A stretch of DNA of 64,000 nucleotides from Paracentrotus lividus (lineage: Eukaryota > Echinodermata > Echinoidea > Camarodonta > Echinidae): positions 43,830,927-43,894,926 of the forward strand of contig CALNVZ010002974.1 in the NCBI GenBank assembly GCA_940671915.1, in the 5' to 3' direction. The notes under the pieces are model-generated. The model was not told where the DNA came from, made no database searches, and saw only the letters and a program-made list of their open reading frames with translations. Both the position numbers and the translations under genes were made by a program. This document shows positions 13,048 to 21,672 of this stretch, piece after piece; positions within the stretch are counted from its first letter, which is position 1; every line of letters starts with the position of its first letter.

Positions 13048-16000
13048 GTTTGTCTCTCTCTCTAACAGTGCGTATCAATAAAACGGACAGTTTTGAAAAG
13101 TCTGTGAAAATTTCGTTTCAAATCATGATGTCTATATTTTAATGTTAATAGATGCTCTGAAGTCTTATCTTTTTAAATATCAATTTAAAAATAAGTTTCG
13201 TTCATGCTTGAGCACGCACAGAACGTTTTTGTCGGGGGCTCAAAAAGGGCTTGCGCACAAAATGGAAAAATGAGAATATTGATCGTCGCGACTTCTTGCA
13301 AAGTCAGCCAGTCTTCCTCTAAACTTCTTCATTATCTTTACCATTATTTTCGAATTATGCTTTCAAAATTCATTTACAAAGCTATTTATTTACTTTTATA
13401 GTTTTGTTTTGGTTTTTGTTTTCATTTTAATATGTTATTTTTTTTGCAATAAATATTCCTTCAAACTTAAAAAAAAAAAAAAAAAAAAAAAAAAATGCTT
13501 TTTTGTCAACCCAGGAAAGGGGATTTGGTTGGTTGGTTAATTTATCGATTGATTGATTCATTGATTGATTGATTGATTAATTGATTGATTGATTGCTTTG
13601 TTTGTTTCGGTCATGCTTGAGCGAGCATGAAAAGTTTTTGTCGGAGGTTAAAAAAAAAGTATTATTTATTCTGAATCATTATTATTCTGAATCAGGTACT
13701 CCCATTCGGATTGAGTGTTGCTTTACACTGATCAATGATTACGTTAGTCTTTTGAGTCGATTTCCTATGATTCTTAAAAATGATTTAATCAATCACTTGA
13801 ACAACCAATCAAAAAGTAATCAATCAATTATTCAAACAAACAATGAATCAATCAAACGATCAATCATTCAAAAGGTCAATCTATCAACCATTCATTCAAT
13901 CAATCGATCAATTAATAAATCAATCCATCAATCAAACAATCAATCAAACAAACGAACAAACAAAGCAATCAATCAATCAATCAACTAATCAACCAACCAA
14001 CCAAATCCCCTTACTTCGGTTGACAACATTTCTTTATTTATTTTTAGTTTGAAGGAATATTCAATGCTAAAAGATAACATGTTAACATGAAAAAAAAATC
14101 AAAGCAAAACAAAAAACAATTCAAATAAATAGATGGCTTTGTAAATGAATTTTGAAAGCATAATTCGAAAATAATCGCAAAGATAATGAAAAAGTCTAAA
14201 GGAAGACTGCTTATTAGCAAGAAGTCTGATGATCACATTTCTCATTTTCTTCATTTTGTGCGCAAGCCCTTTTTTGAGCCCCCGACAAAAACGTTTCGTG
14301 TGTGCTCAAGCATGAACGAAACTTATTTCTTTTTAATGACATTGAAAGATAAGACTCCAGAGCATCTATTAACATTAAAATATAGACATCATAATTTGAC
14401 ACGAAATTTTGACAGACTTTTCAAAATTGTCCCGTTTTTATTGATACGCACTGTATATATATTTCATAGGCATATTGTCCGTGGCGGGAGGACTCACTGG
14501 TGCCATCATTGGTGGTATTCTGGTCAACCGCCTTGATCTCAAGTTCGCTGGTCTTATGAAACTATGTGCTACCAGTGCTTTTCTAACGATGTCCACATGC
14601 TTTGTGTTTACTGCTGTATGCCCAACAGTGGATTTCGCTGGGGTCACGGTCGCTTATGAGAATGTGTTAGTGCCAATTTTTTAAAAGTTTATACTTAGCT
14701 ACAACTATAATGTAAAAACTATACAACTTGTCATTAAATTTGGCAATGTTTTAACTTCTGTCCTGCCCTATTTAATCATTCTATCAGAAAGAATATGCGA
14801 GGCCGATGCTGATAGGCCATTTCGGTCTATTGATAAGTTGTGCTTGAAAGGTTATTTGTGATTGACTAATAATTGTGTACTTCACTGCGCATGCCACGAG
14901 CATCATTGAATAATTAAGTGGAGTTTTCTATAGTTTGTACGTTGACATGTACAGTATGTATGGGTTGTGTTCGCTGCTTTCATTTAAAAAAAAGTTTTTA
15001 TTTGGCAGTGTCAGGAGTGGGATACACAATCCCATGTCCTTTACATCGGCGGTTTCAGAGCCTTGCCCAGACTGAGACCATTTTTAAAAATTGGTTCTCA
15101 ATCCTTGTCGTCCATCTAGGCATCTAATCCATGAGCCTCTAAAGCTTGGTGGACTTGCAGGGCTCTGCTTCCACTAGGCCTACTTTTAAACGCACTTTAT
15201 TATCCAACTCATCTTGATGTCCCCTCTCTTTTGCACTAAGATGGAGCGATGCGGAATTTGTGACGGTATGGTCTTCCTGGGACTTTACATATAGAGCTCC
15301 TGTAAATTTGCAAGCATATGTCATTACGTTATGGACAGGAAATAATCTTATTTGTTTTGTTTGTATCTTGTAGGAGCATGCCACACGTTGGGCCTGCAAT
15401 CCTGAATGCTACCTGTAACTCACGCTGTTTATGTTCAAGCAGCTATGATCCTGTATGTGGAAGCGATGGGATCATGTACTTCTCCGCGTGTCATGCTGGT
15501 TGTGATGTAGACACTGAAAATTATAATACGGTAGGTCTTAATCTGAAAAATACATGCTTCTCTCAATGCTCTCGGTGATGAAGCAAAATTTTACAGAAGT
15601 TTGATTGTTAACACCTTGAAATAATAACGAAATCATGTGACGACTTATTTGTTGTAGATGATCAGACGAGATCGTTTTAATCTGGTACTTTTTGTAGAGT
15701 TTCAGAGAGTGCAGTTGCGTCATCGATACAAACTATGCATCAGGTCTTGGTACAGCAGTTCCTGGAACTTGCGACTCATCATGCTCCTATTCCAGCCTGT
15801 ATTTCGCCGCACTCTTTGTTGTTCTTCTCTTCGGTGCTACTACGGCTGTTTCGACCTGGACAGCAACAGTAAGGTAACTGGAAGATCTTGACAACTGAAC
15901 AGCAAAATGTATTTTCTTTCCACAGATATCTGCTTTACGCTCCAAGTGCATGAAGTACAATACAGTAGCAAATCCAGCATCAGCTCTGAGAAAGGATTGT

Positions 16001-17385
16001 ATTGGCCCATGCCCAAGCGCTAGAGATCTGCGATTGTCCCCGCACAATTAGGCCGACTAAATCCTTTGTCAGAGCTGAAGCTGGATGCGCATCACAATAG
16101 TAGCAGGCATGGACCAAGGGGACGATTCTGTCCGCACCTGAACTGGGCTTTTGAGCTTTGTATTCCCTTAAAGGCACCCCCTTTAGATTTAGACCCGAAG
16201 GGTCCAATAGCCAAAAAAATATGATAGGCCTGTATTTTATTATTTTCTTGATTCCTGATACTTCAGGTTATTGTCCAGTTTGATGAAAAAAAGATAATAA
16301 TAAATCAATTCTGACCAGGGAATCAAATTGATTTAAAGACCTGACTTCACTTTGCAATTTGTTTTGTAAATGTTTTAAAATGGAATAAATTGTTTTTCCT
16401 TTTGAAACTATCCCTTTCATTATGTTGAACGTGACTAATACGTTTAATAAAAAATTACTCGTTGGATTTAATGTTTTATTTCTTACAGAGTTGTATCACA
16501 CAGTCAGAGAGCGTTTGCACTGGGATTTCAAACACTGATTTATGGGTTACTAGGTAGGCATCAGCATCATTTCCTCTTCTAAACAGTAGTACTATTTGCT
16601 TTGCATTCTCTACACCCCCCCCCCAAAAAAAAAGCAACAACAAAAACAAGTACATGAACAATATAAAACTAAACAAAGAATACTTCTGGAAAGTTTGTTT
16701 ATCAAGTCAATATTTTCCCCCGTTTGGCGGAAATGGAACTGGGCATAACGGGCACATAACAGGCAAAATACATCATGCCATATTTTAGATGCACATCGCA
16801 CCCCTAGCTTTTATAGCCCCTACTTCCCCAAAATGAATAAAAATTCAATTTAAAAAAATATATTTGTCACTGATATACACGAATATAAAATATATTTAGT
16901 CGATAAAACCTGAACAGGGCATATTTAAAAGGGCACCGAACAGTTAAAATATAATATGTCATGACTCAAATACATTTCAATGTCACTATATCCCCAGCTT
17001 CCCCTGCCCATTTTTTATTTATTATATCATTATTACCATTTTATTTATTACTCCCTTCTTTTCTTGCTAAACTCTACTGTTTTTGTTAACAGGTAGTGTA
17101 CCTGGACCCATCGTTCTCGGCGCTCTGTTGGATCATTCTTGTCTTATATGGGAAACCAGCTGCGAAGGTGATACGGGGAACTGCTGGCTGTACGAGAATC
17201 GAGATTCAGCTCTTTGGTTCCTCATCCTCTGCGTCGTTTGTCAGTTCCTCGCCGTTGTGTTCTTTATCCTCGCCCTGATATCATATCGCCCACCCGATAA
17301 AGTCGTCCCTACCAAGGATCAAGATGCGAGCGACGAAAAAACAAAGAGAGATTTATTGCAGGACCAAAAAAATGTACTTGTTTGA
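7932..17385 (+). CDS. SLCO: OATP/SLCO-family organic anion transporter, complete, 12 coding exons
   Basis: The exons join at 7932-8075, 9048-9303, 9687-9856, 10271-10364, 10864-10963, 11328-11449, 12059-12313, 14470-14665, 15374-15530, 15698-15873, 16489-16553 and 17093-17385, giving 2028 nt (675 residues plus stop), the usual OATP size. All introns are GT-AG and phases match throughout. The OATP signature is visible as LWVGAWWIGF at residues 264-273. A Kazal-like loop spans about 460-527 with ten cysteines (460, 464, 466, 474, 485, 489, 503, 505, 523, 527), the family's standard number. About twelve hydrophobic segments fit the family topology, with cytoplasmic ends. N-glycosylation sequons lie at N78, N162 and N457. 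Family members are plasma-membrane, sodium-independent carriers of amphipathic organic anions such as steroid conjugates, thyroid hormones, bile acids and eicosanoids. The loop text PVCGSDGIMYFSACHAGC looks closest to the OATP4A type; this subfamily call is tentative and the substrate is unknown. The ATG follows an in-frame TGA at 7905-7907. Confidence 0.93.
8180..8256. repeat. Long T tract
   Basis: Over 60 nearly uninterrupted T residues in intron 1 of the plus OATP gene, preceded by ATTTATTT words. Confidence 0.9.
8610..8760. repeat. TTTG-rich low-complexity sequence
   Basis: Two stretches of TTTGTTTTG words around 8610-8645 and 8705-8750 within intron 1 of the plus OATP gene. Confidence 0.7.
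8882..9029. mobile_element. Short inverted-repeat element abutting exon 2
   Basis: TGGTATCTCACTTC at 8882-8895 is inverted at 9016-9029 (GAAGTGAGATACCA). Inside are several GTCTCGGAGAC and GAGACGTCTC words, themselves palindromic. Its right end is 18 bp from the exon 2 acceptor, so most of the intron's 3' end lies in the element. Confidence 0.75.
9048..9303 (+). CDS. SLCO: Plus OATP exon 2: membrane segments 1-3
   Basis: Residues 49 to 134 (first base). It opens VTNNPIGYCGM and carries TM1 (about 56-76), TM2 with SSYDFCNLVVALFVSYFG (about 95-113), and the start of TM3. The G-rich block FGEKGHRPLWVG between TM2 and TM3 corresponds to the conserved FGxRGHKPRWxG of the family. The acceptor is CTTCTAG and the donor is GTAAGG; it ends in phase 1. 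The first codon is GTG because the exon starts there, not because translation does. Confidence 0.93.
9687..9856 (+). CDS. SLCO: Plus OATP exon 3: end of TM3, extracellular loop, TM4 start
   Basis: Residues 134-190. It reads GSIIFTLPHFISPNY, the family's LPHF block after TM3, then a hydrophilic loop with two cysteines and an NQT sequon at residue 162, and ends in YTWFFVIGQ at phase 0. The acceptor is TTTTCATAG and the donor GTAGCT. Confidence 0.92.
10271..10364 (+). CDS. SLCO: Plus OATP exon 4: TM4 core
   Basis: Residues 191-222 read ILHSIGTASLYTLGVAYIDENV, matching the family's LxGIGxxPLxxLGxxYIDD block. This exon was too short to stand out as an open frame but is fixed by its flanking phases (0 and 1), the acceptor TTACCTTCAG and the donor GTAATG. 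Confidence 0.92.
10864..10963 (+). CDS. SLCO: Plus OATP exon 5: TM5
   Basis: Residues 222-255 with GFYQAIGVIGPSLGYALGG, the GPxxGYxLG block of OATP TM5, then FLSIYGDLNVDPNE. It is 100 nt long, exactly like minus-strand exon 5, with donor GTAAGT and phase 2 at its end. Confidence 0.93.
11328..11449 (+). CDS. SLCO: Plus OATP exon 6: OATP signature and TM6
   Basis: Residues 255-296. It contains the superfamily signature around LWVGAWWIGF and the hydrophobic TM6, ending with the FPKSLPG motif that begins the large cytoplasmic loop. It is 122 nt long, identical to minus-strand exon 6, with entry phase 2 and exit phase 1. Confidence 0.95.
11600..11619. repeat. C20 homopolymer
   Basis: Twenty C residues followed by TTT and nine A, in intron 6 of the plus OATP gene. 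Similar C runs occur near 3704, 4600, 16615, 50110, 53577, 57565, 61451 and 61621. Confidence 0.9.
12059..12313 (+). CDS. SLCO: Plus OATP exon 7: cytoplasmic loop and TM7
   Basis: Residues 296-381. A charged cytoplasmic stretch (KIMMERQFEAQKG) leads to DLPRAVWKLITNLPFMFMN, the typical loop before TM7, and then FGPKYIESQLSMTPTEA, equivalent to the family's F.PKY.E.Q....A.A. It is 255 nt, the same as minus exon 7. The donor is GTAAGC. Confidence 0.94.
12974..13045. repeat. (AT)n microsatellite
   Basis: 72 bp of uninterrupted AT dinucleotides in intron 7 of the plus OATP gene, immediately left of the large palindrome. A short GA run lies at 12830-12850. Confidence 0.95.
13065..14454. mobile_element. 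1.39-kb palindromic element in intron 7 of the plus OATP gene
   Basis: The ends are ACAGTGCGTATCAATAAAA and its inverse. Arms of roughly 550 bp stay alignable throughout, sharing GATGTCTATATTTTAATG, GTTTCGTTCATGCTTGAGCA, TTTTTGTCGGGGGCTCAAAA and TTCGAATTATGCTTTCAAAA, and they close in GGTTGGTTGGTT and (TTGA)n against (TCAA)n near the centre. The CAGTG...CACTG ends beside TA suggest a Tc1/mariner-type MITE. No transposase frame is present. Confidence 0.85.
14470..14665 (+). CDS. SLCO: Plus OATP exon 8: TM8-TM9
   Basis: Residues 381-446 with GGLTGAIIGGILVNRLDLKF, the G-rich TM8 motif of the family, then TM9. I chose the donor GTTAGT at 14666 over the GTG one codon earlier because only phase 2 joins exon 9 in frame. 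A 1.39-kb palindrome ends 15 bp before this exon. Confidence 0.9.
15374..15530 (+). CDS. SLCO: Plus OATP exon 9: Kazal-like loop, first half
   Basis: Residues 446-498. Six of the ten loop cysteines are here in the Kazal pattern C-x3-C-x-C-x7-C-x10-C-x3-C, including YDPVCGSDG and YFSACHAGC. An NAT sequon precedes the first cysteine. The loop is extracellular between TM9 and TM10 in this family and is needed for surface delivery in studied members. Confidence 0.94.
15698..15873 (+). CDS. SLCO: Plus OATP exon 10: Kazal-like loop second half and TM10
   Basis: Residues 499-557. It begins SFRECSCV and supplies the last four loop cysteines, then SSLYFAALFVVLLFGATTAV as TM10. I took the donor GTAACT at 15874 rather than the stronger-looking GTAAGG at 15869: only the former gives phase 2, which makes the arginine codon required by exon 11 (VRVVSHSQRAFALG). 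Confidence 0.88.
16489..16553 (+). CDS. SLCO: Plus OATP exon 11: TM10-TM11 linker
   Basis: A 65-nt exon, the same length as its minus-strand counterpart, encoding RVVSHSQRAFALGFQTLIYGLLG across its junctions. The QR.FALG.Q block is conserved in OATPs. The acceptor is TTTCTTACAG and the donor GTAGGC. Confidence 0.93.
17093..17385 (+). CDS. SLCO: Plus OATP exon 12: TM11-TM12 and C-terminal tail
   Basis: Residues 579-675 and a TGA stop. It reads GSVPGPIVLGALLDHSC, the family's IPGPI.FG...D..C block, keeps the C..W...C.....C cluster, and ends TM12 at ALISYRPPDK. The cytoplasmic tail is charged and closes in NVLV, which would fit a hydrophobic (class II type) PDZ ligand, though weakly. Confidence 0.94.
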
Positions 17386-17785
17386 AGTTGATCCGTACGA
17401 GTGTTCTTAGTTGATGATGACTATGGAATTACTTCTAATATAAATTAAGCTTCCACGAGTATCATTGCAAGAAGAAAAGGGGAATATATAGGTCTATAAT
17501 AGAGGCTGCAGCAGTCAAGAAAGGGGTATTTATTAGAAGGTAAAAGGAGCACTTATCGGAAGGTAAAATGAGCCCTTATCATGTTCTTTTGACCTCTCTT
17601 TTTGCAGGCATTTCTCTCTCTTTGCCAGTCTCTATATTTCTCTGCAACTGTTCACTATACACCTCGTCTTTCTTTCTCTTTATTTATTTTTTTAAGCTCG
17701 CATCCCATCTCCTTATTTTTCAATTCATTATCCCATTTATATAAATCCTTTCTACCATTCCCACAATTTCTTTCTTACAGAATTA

Positions 17786-17791
17786 AATAAA
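17786..17791 (+). terminator. Candidate poly(A) signal of the plus OATP gene
   Basis: An AATAAA hexamer about 400 bp after the stop codon, in AT-rich DNA. Another AATAAA lies at 18364. Nothing in the sequence decides between them. Confidence 0.35.
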
Positions 17792-20375
17792 TTATCAAAA
17801 TTGCCACTGTTTTTACATATAATATTCTACAATATCTTTTATTCTAAAAACATATTATTGCATCTTCACAATGACAGTTTTATGAACATTATCATACATA
17901 GCTCAATGATATATTCAAGGCACATTCTGAACCACAAGACAAATTGAAAACTATTGCTTGCATAAGTACAGGACATTTAGCACAAAAAAAAAATTTCTAC
18001 CCAAAGCTCTTTTTGTATCAATTTTTGCATATTATATATTTCTGGTAATGTTTCATTCTTTGTTCTTTTTGTTTTAATAGAAATGTGAGACTTTCCATTA
18101 TAATTAATATTATTATTGAGCCAATATTTGCACATTTTAAAATCAATTGTGATCTTGAACATCAATAAAAGAAACACATTTCAAAGATATATATGTTGAG
18201 GAATCGTAGCCCTTTTGCCATTTTCTTTAAATAGTTTGAGATTTTAAATTTCCATGCAGCATTTTAAAAAATTTGTTCAAAGATTTATGATGAAACCTGC
18301 TTCAGTCTAAATTGTCACTCTTAAAAAATTATTTTAATCTAAAAGTGTTAATGTAATGCTGACAATAAAGAGAATACGAATCTCAATATTATTTCTTTCT
18401 TTTATGCATTGCATTATTAAAAATAGACCCTCAATATTCTAATATAACTACATCATATTGATTTATGCATCCAAGCAGAATGTGAATAAGCCAAAGGTAA
18501 TGCTGATATAGCAATTTAGCATCATATCTGGTCAGATTTTCTACATGCTTTATGGTTTTCACAAGAAGATGTGGTTCTTAAATTTGGCTTTCATATAGAT
18601 TCACAATTGATTCTATGCAATTTATGATTATGAAATATTACTGCATATACTCTGCACAGTCGTTAGTATCTCAAATTATGATAACTAATTTGGTTTAACA
18701 AAATTAGGGAGAGAGAAAGAGAGAGAGGGGGGAGAAGACAGATAAGACAAATGTGTATGAAAGGAAGGGAAAAAGAGAGATAGAAAGAGGTTGATTGACC
18801 AATCTGAATAAAAATGAAAAAAAAAAATACTACTCTTTTCGGAGCCCAAAAATTATGTTATTATTCCAAACTACCCAAACCATACATAACATTTAACAGA
18901 AATAAATAATATTGGAATAAATTAATTATAGATACATAAATAATTTACAAAGACATACAATGTTCTGTTTTCTCCTTTCTGTACAAATGGGCATAGCAAG
19001 TAATTGCAATAGAAATTTCATCAAAATACAAATAACAATTGTATTACAACATTCTTTACATAATGTATGAAAACAAAGCTGTATTTCCTTATAAAATAAT
19101 GATTTTAACAGTCACAATAATTACCAACCTCCATCATATTGTTAAAAACATTGACGACAGATAAAAGTTCTTTGCATTTAAAAAGTAAAAATTGTCATCA
19201 GATAAACCAGGATACTAATGACAACAATTAAAAACAAATTGCTACTGTTTATTTTCATACCAAAATATCTCAAATCATCAATCTGTTCATTTTTTTTAAA
19301 TATATATTATTTCAAAAATTATTTTCTGAAGACTTCAGAAAAAAATTATGTTTCATCATTTGTCATCGTGCAGAATCTGAAAAATACTTTCTCTCAAATA
19401 TTTGCATTGTCGCTTTGGACCATGAGAGAGTAACACTAAAATATCTGACATCTTACCATCATGCAACAATCAATTACATTTCAGAATACTTTGGGAAGAC
19501 ATAATTTTCCATGCGTGTTATCCATGAACAACGTCCGTTCATATTCCTAAAATGTGAATATTAATGTATAATACTGTATATCTCTCATTGACATAATTAT
19601 ACAAAAGTTGCAGATATGACATTGCAATGAGCTCTGGTAGCCTACAATACGCAACAAAATAATTACATCGGACATTAAAAAATTATTTAAAAAACACTGC
19701 TATTAGGTTCTCGCTGCGCTTATTTGTAGGAAATTTGTCTTGAGACTTGTTTCTAATCAGACAATCAAAGTTGAGCAGTAATAAGTAATGTTATTTTTTA
19801 GTCCATGATTATAAAAGAATATAATGAGAGAGTATGAAAGTAATTGCATATGTCAATTATATATTACAATGCCACAGGTCTAAAATGCACCAAATTGAAT
19901 ACACCAAGCTTATCTTAATGCATAGCTATTAGCACTGGAAGAGTTAACAGCATTTTTAAAATTCAACTTACATTATATCCATATTCATATCCCACTTTCA
20001 CAACAGAAACAATTTCCATGTTTATCTGTTGCACCTGAAATTGGTTAGTATTATGCATAAAATAAATACCATTTCTATAATGTAGAATACATATTACTTG
20101 GAGATGCATTTGATCTTACACTGAAATACAATATTTTGAAATACTCATTTTTGCATTTAGGTAAATTGAACTAAATGATATCTCCAAAAATTCACAAACA
20201 AGAACATGAGAATATGTTTGATTTTTAGTGAAAAGCAGTCTTGAAAATTCAAGTAAAAATTATGAACACTTAGGTTTGGATCAGAATAAAATAACTAAAT
20301 TTTAGCACGCATTAACAAAAATTACAAAGTACCCTCAACATCATCTCAAATCATAAGAATAGTTCATTCAACATC

Positions 20376-20381
20376 TTTATT
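20376..20381 (-). terminator. Candidate poly(A) signal of the minus OATP gene
   Basis: TTTATT on the plus strand is AATAAA on the minus strand, about 945 bp beyond the minus-strand stop codon. It is the first clear hexamer I find below 21326, which would imply a long 3' UTR. Position alone supports it. Confidence 0.25.
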
Positions 20382-21325
20382 ATTGACAGTGGCATAATCT
20401 TACAGAATATAATAAATCATTTAGCCAAAATATACAAATATGCTCTTGATAACTATACTCTGCACAAACTATTTTAATTCACAATTAAACAAAGAATTTC
20501 ATATAGGAATGATAGATAATTTTAAAAAAAGATAAAGAAATATAATGTTGACCTTCTTTGTCAGCTTGTATGAGCAAAGAATGACATTCATGAAAGCTTT
20601 CCGTACTGTGAAAATCTATGCAAAAGTCAGAAGACTATTATTATTATACCAAACATAGCATTCAATGTACAAACTTGATTCTTCAATCTATTTTTAACTT
20701 AATATGTATTTTGTGAAGTTGTTGGAAATAAAATGAAATGGATGTAAAAAGCATTGTATTACCATGTTTGATAATTTTGTGAAAGGTTTTTGGTTAAAAA
20801 GCAAAAGGTAATATCCCTTTTGGAAGACATCATGCTAGATGTAACACATTAAATAGAAGAATAATTTATCTTCATTGTCAATTTCATTTTGCAATATGCC
20901 CTAATGGTATACAACATTACCAAAGTTTAGTAAAGATTTGGTGGTATCATATCATTATGTAACCCAAAGAAAGTATTAACAATTTTGAAAAATATGCTGG
21001 CCATATGAAATGCTTTGGGTGTTAATAATTTTTAAATAGCAGTATAGCACATTCTTATAGATCAAGAGCCCTGATTGCTAGAAAATTGTATGTACTGTGA
21101 CACAAATTTATGTCATAATTTCATTGCATGATTTCTGACAAAGTTTCTAGCAAGGGATTTATGTGAATATTCTGGGGTTTATACCATGGTAAAGCAACAA
21201 GGCCCTGATTCCATAAAACTAGTCATTATTAATGATTTTAGTAAAAAATTATTGATAAAACTTATCAATTTAAATTCATACAAATGACAGTACTCCCTAT
21301 ATTAGTAATGGACTTATAAAAAACC

Positions 21326-21672
21326 TTACACAGTTGTCTGTCTCGAATTATTATGTAAGTCTTCCATGCTTGGAGTGATTTGGCGATAGATACCGTTCGA
21401 GTTCACTCCATTTGTCTTCATCCCTTCCGCATGCCTTGCAGCAACGACCGGCGATCCTACGGGAGGGGGAGGTGGGGGTTTATAGGAGATGAGAGCCCCT
21501 AAGAAGAAGATCAGGGAACCCACTTTGATACAGGCGGCTAGGATGAGCATGGATTTGCTGAATGTAGCATTGTTATAGAGCCAGCAGGTTCCTTGTCCAT
21601 CGCAGGAGTTCTCCCAGAGCAGACAGGCCTTGTCGATGATAGCACCAAAGACCACTGGGCCAGGAACAGTCC
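21326..21672 (-). CDS. SLCO: Minus OATP exon 12: TM11-TM12 and C-terminal tail
   Basis: Starts GTVPGPVVFGAIIDKACLLW, keeps the three-cysteine cluster (ACLLWENSCDGQGTCWLY), runs through TM12 (VGSLIFFLGALISYK) and then has six consecutive prolines. The tail is longer than in the plus copy and ends in QTTV, which fits a class I PDZ ligand (T-x-V). The stop codon is at 21326-21328. Confidence 0.94.

Larger units (their letters stand above)
17386..21325. other. Convergent intergenic interval, no gene or mobile element seen
   Basis: About 3.9 kb between the two stop codons. It is uniformly AT-rich, has no open frame resembling a protein and, unlike the rest of the window, no obvious foldback element; the only simple-sequence feature is a short GA-rich stretch near 18710-18790. 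It may be largely 3' UTR of one or both OATP genes. Confidence 0.5.

Noticed and set aside
13593..14052. Asn/Gln/Ser-rich frame of about 130 residues
   Set aside because: It is translation of CAATCAATCA repeats at the centre of the 1.39-kb palindrome inside an OATP intron.
15869..15874. Alternative donor GTAAGG for plus exon 10
   Set aside because: It is a better consensus match but leaves phase 0, which breaks the conserved QRAFALG frame in exon 11.
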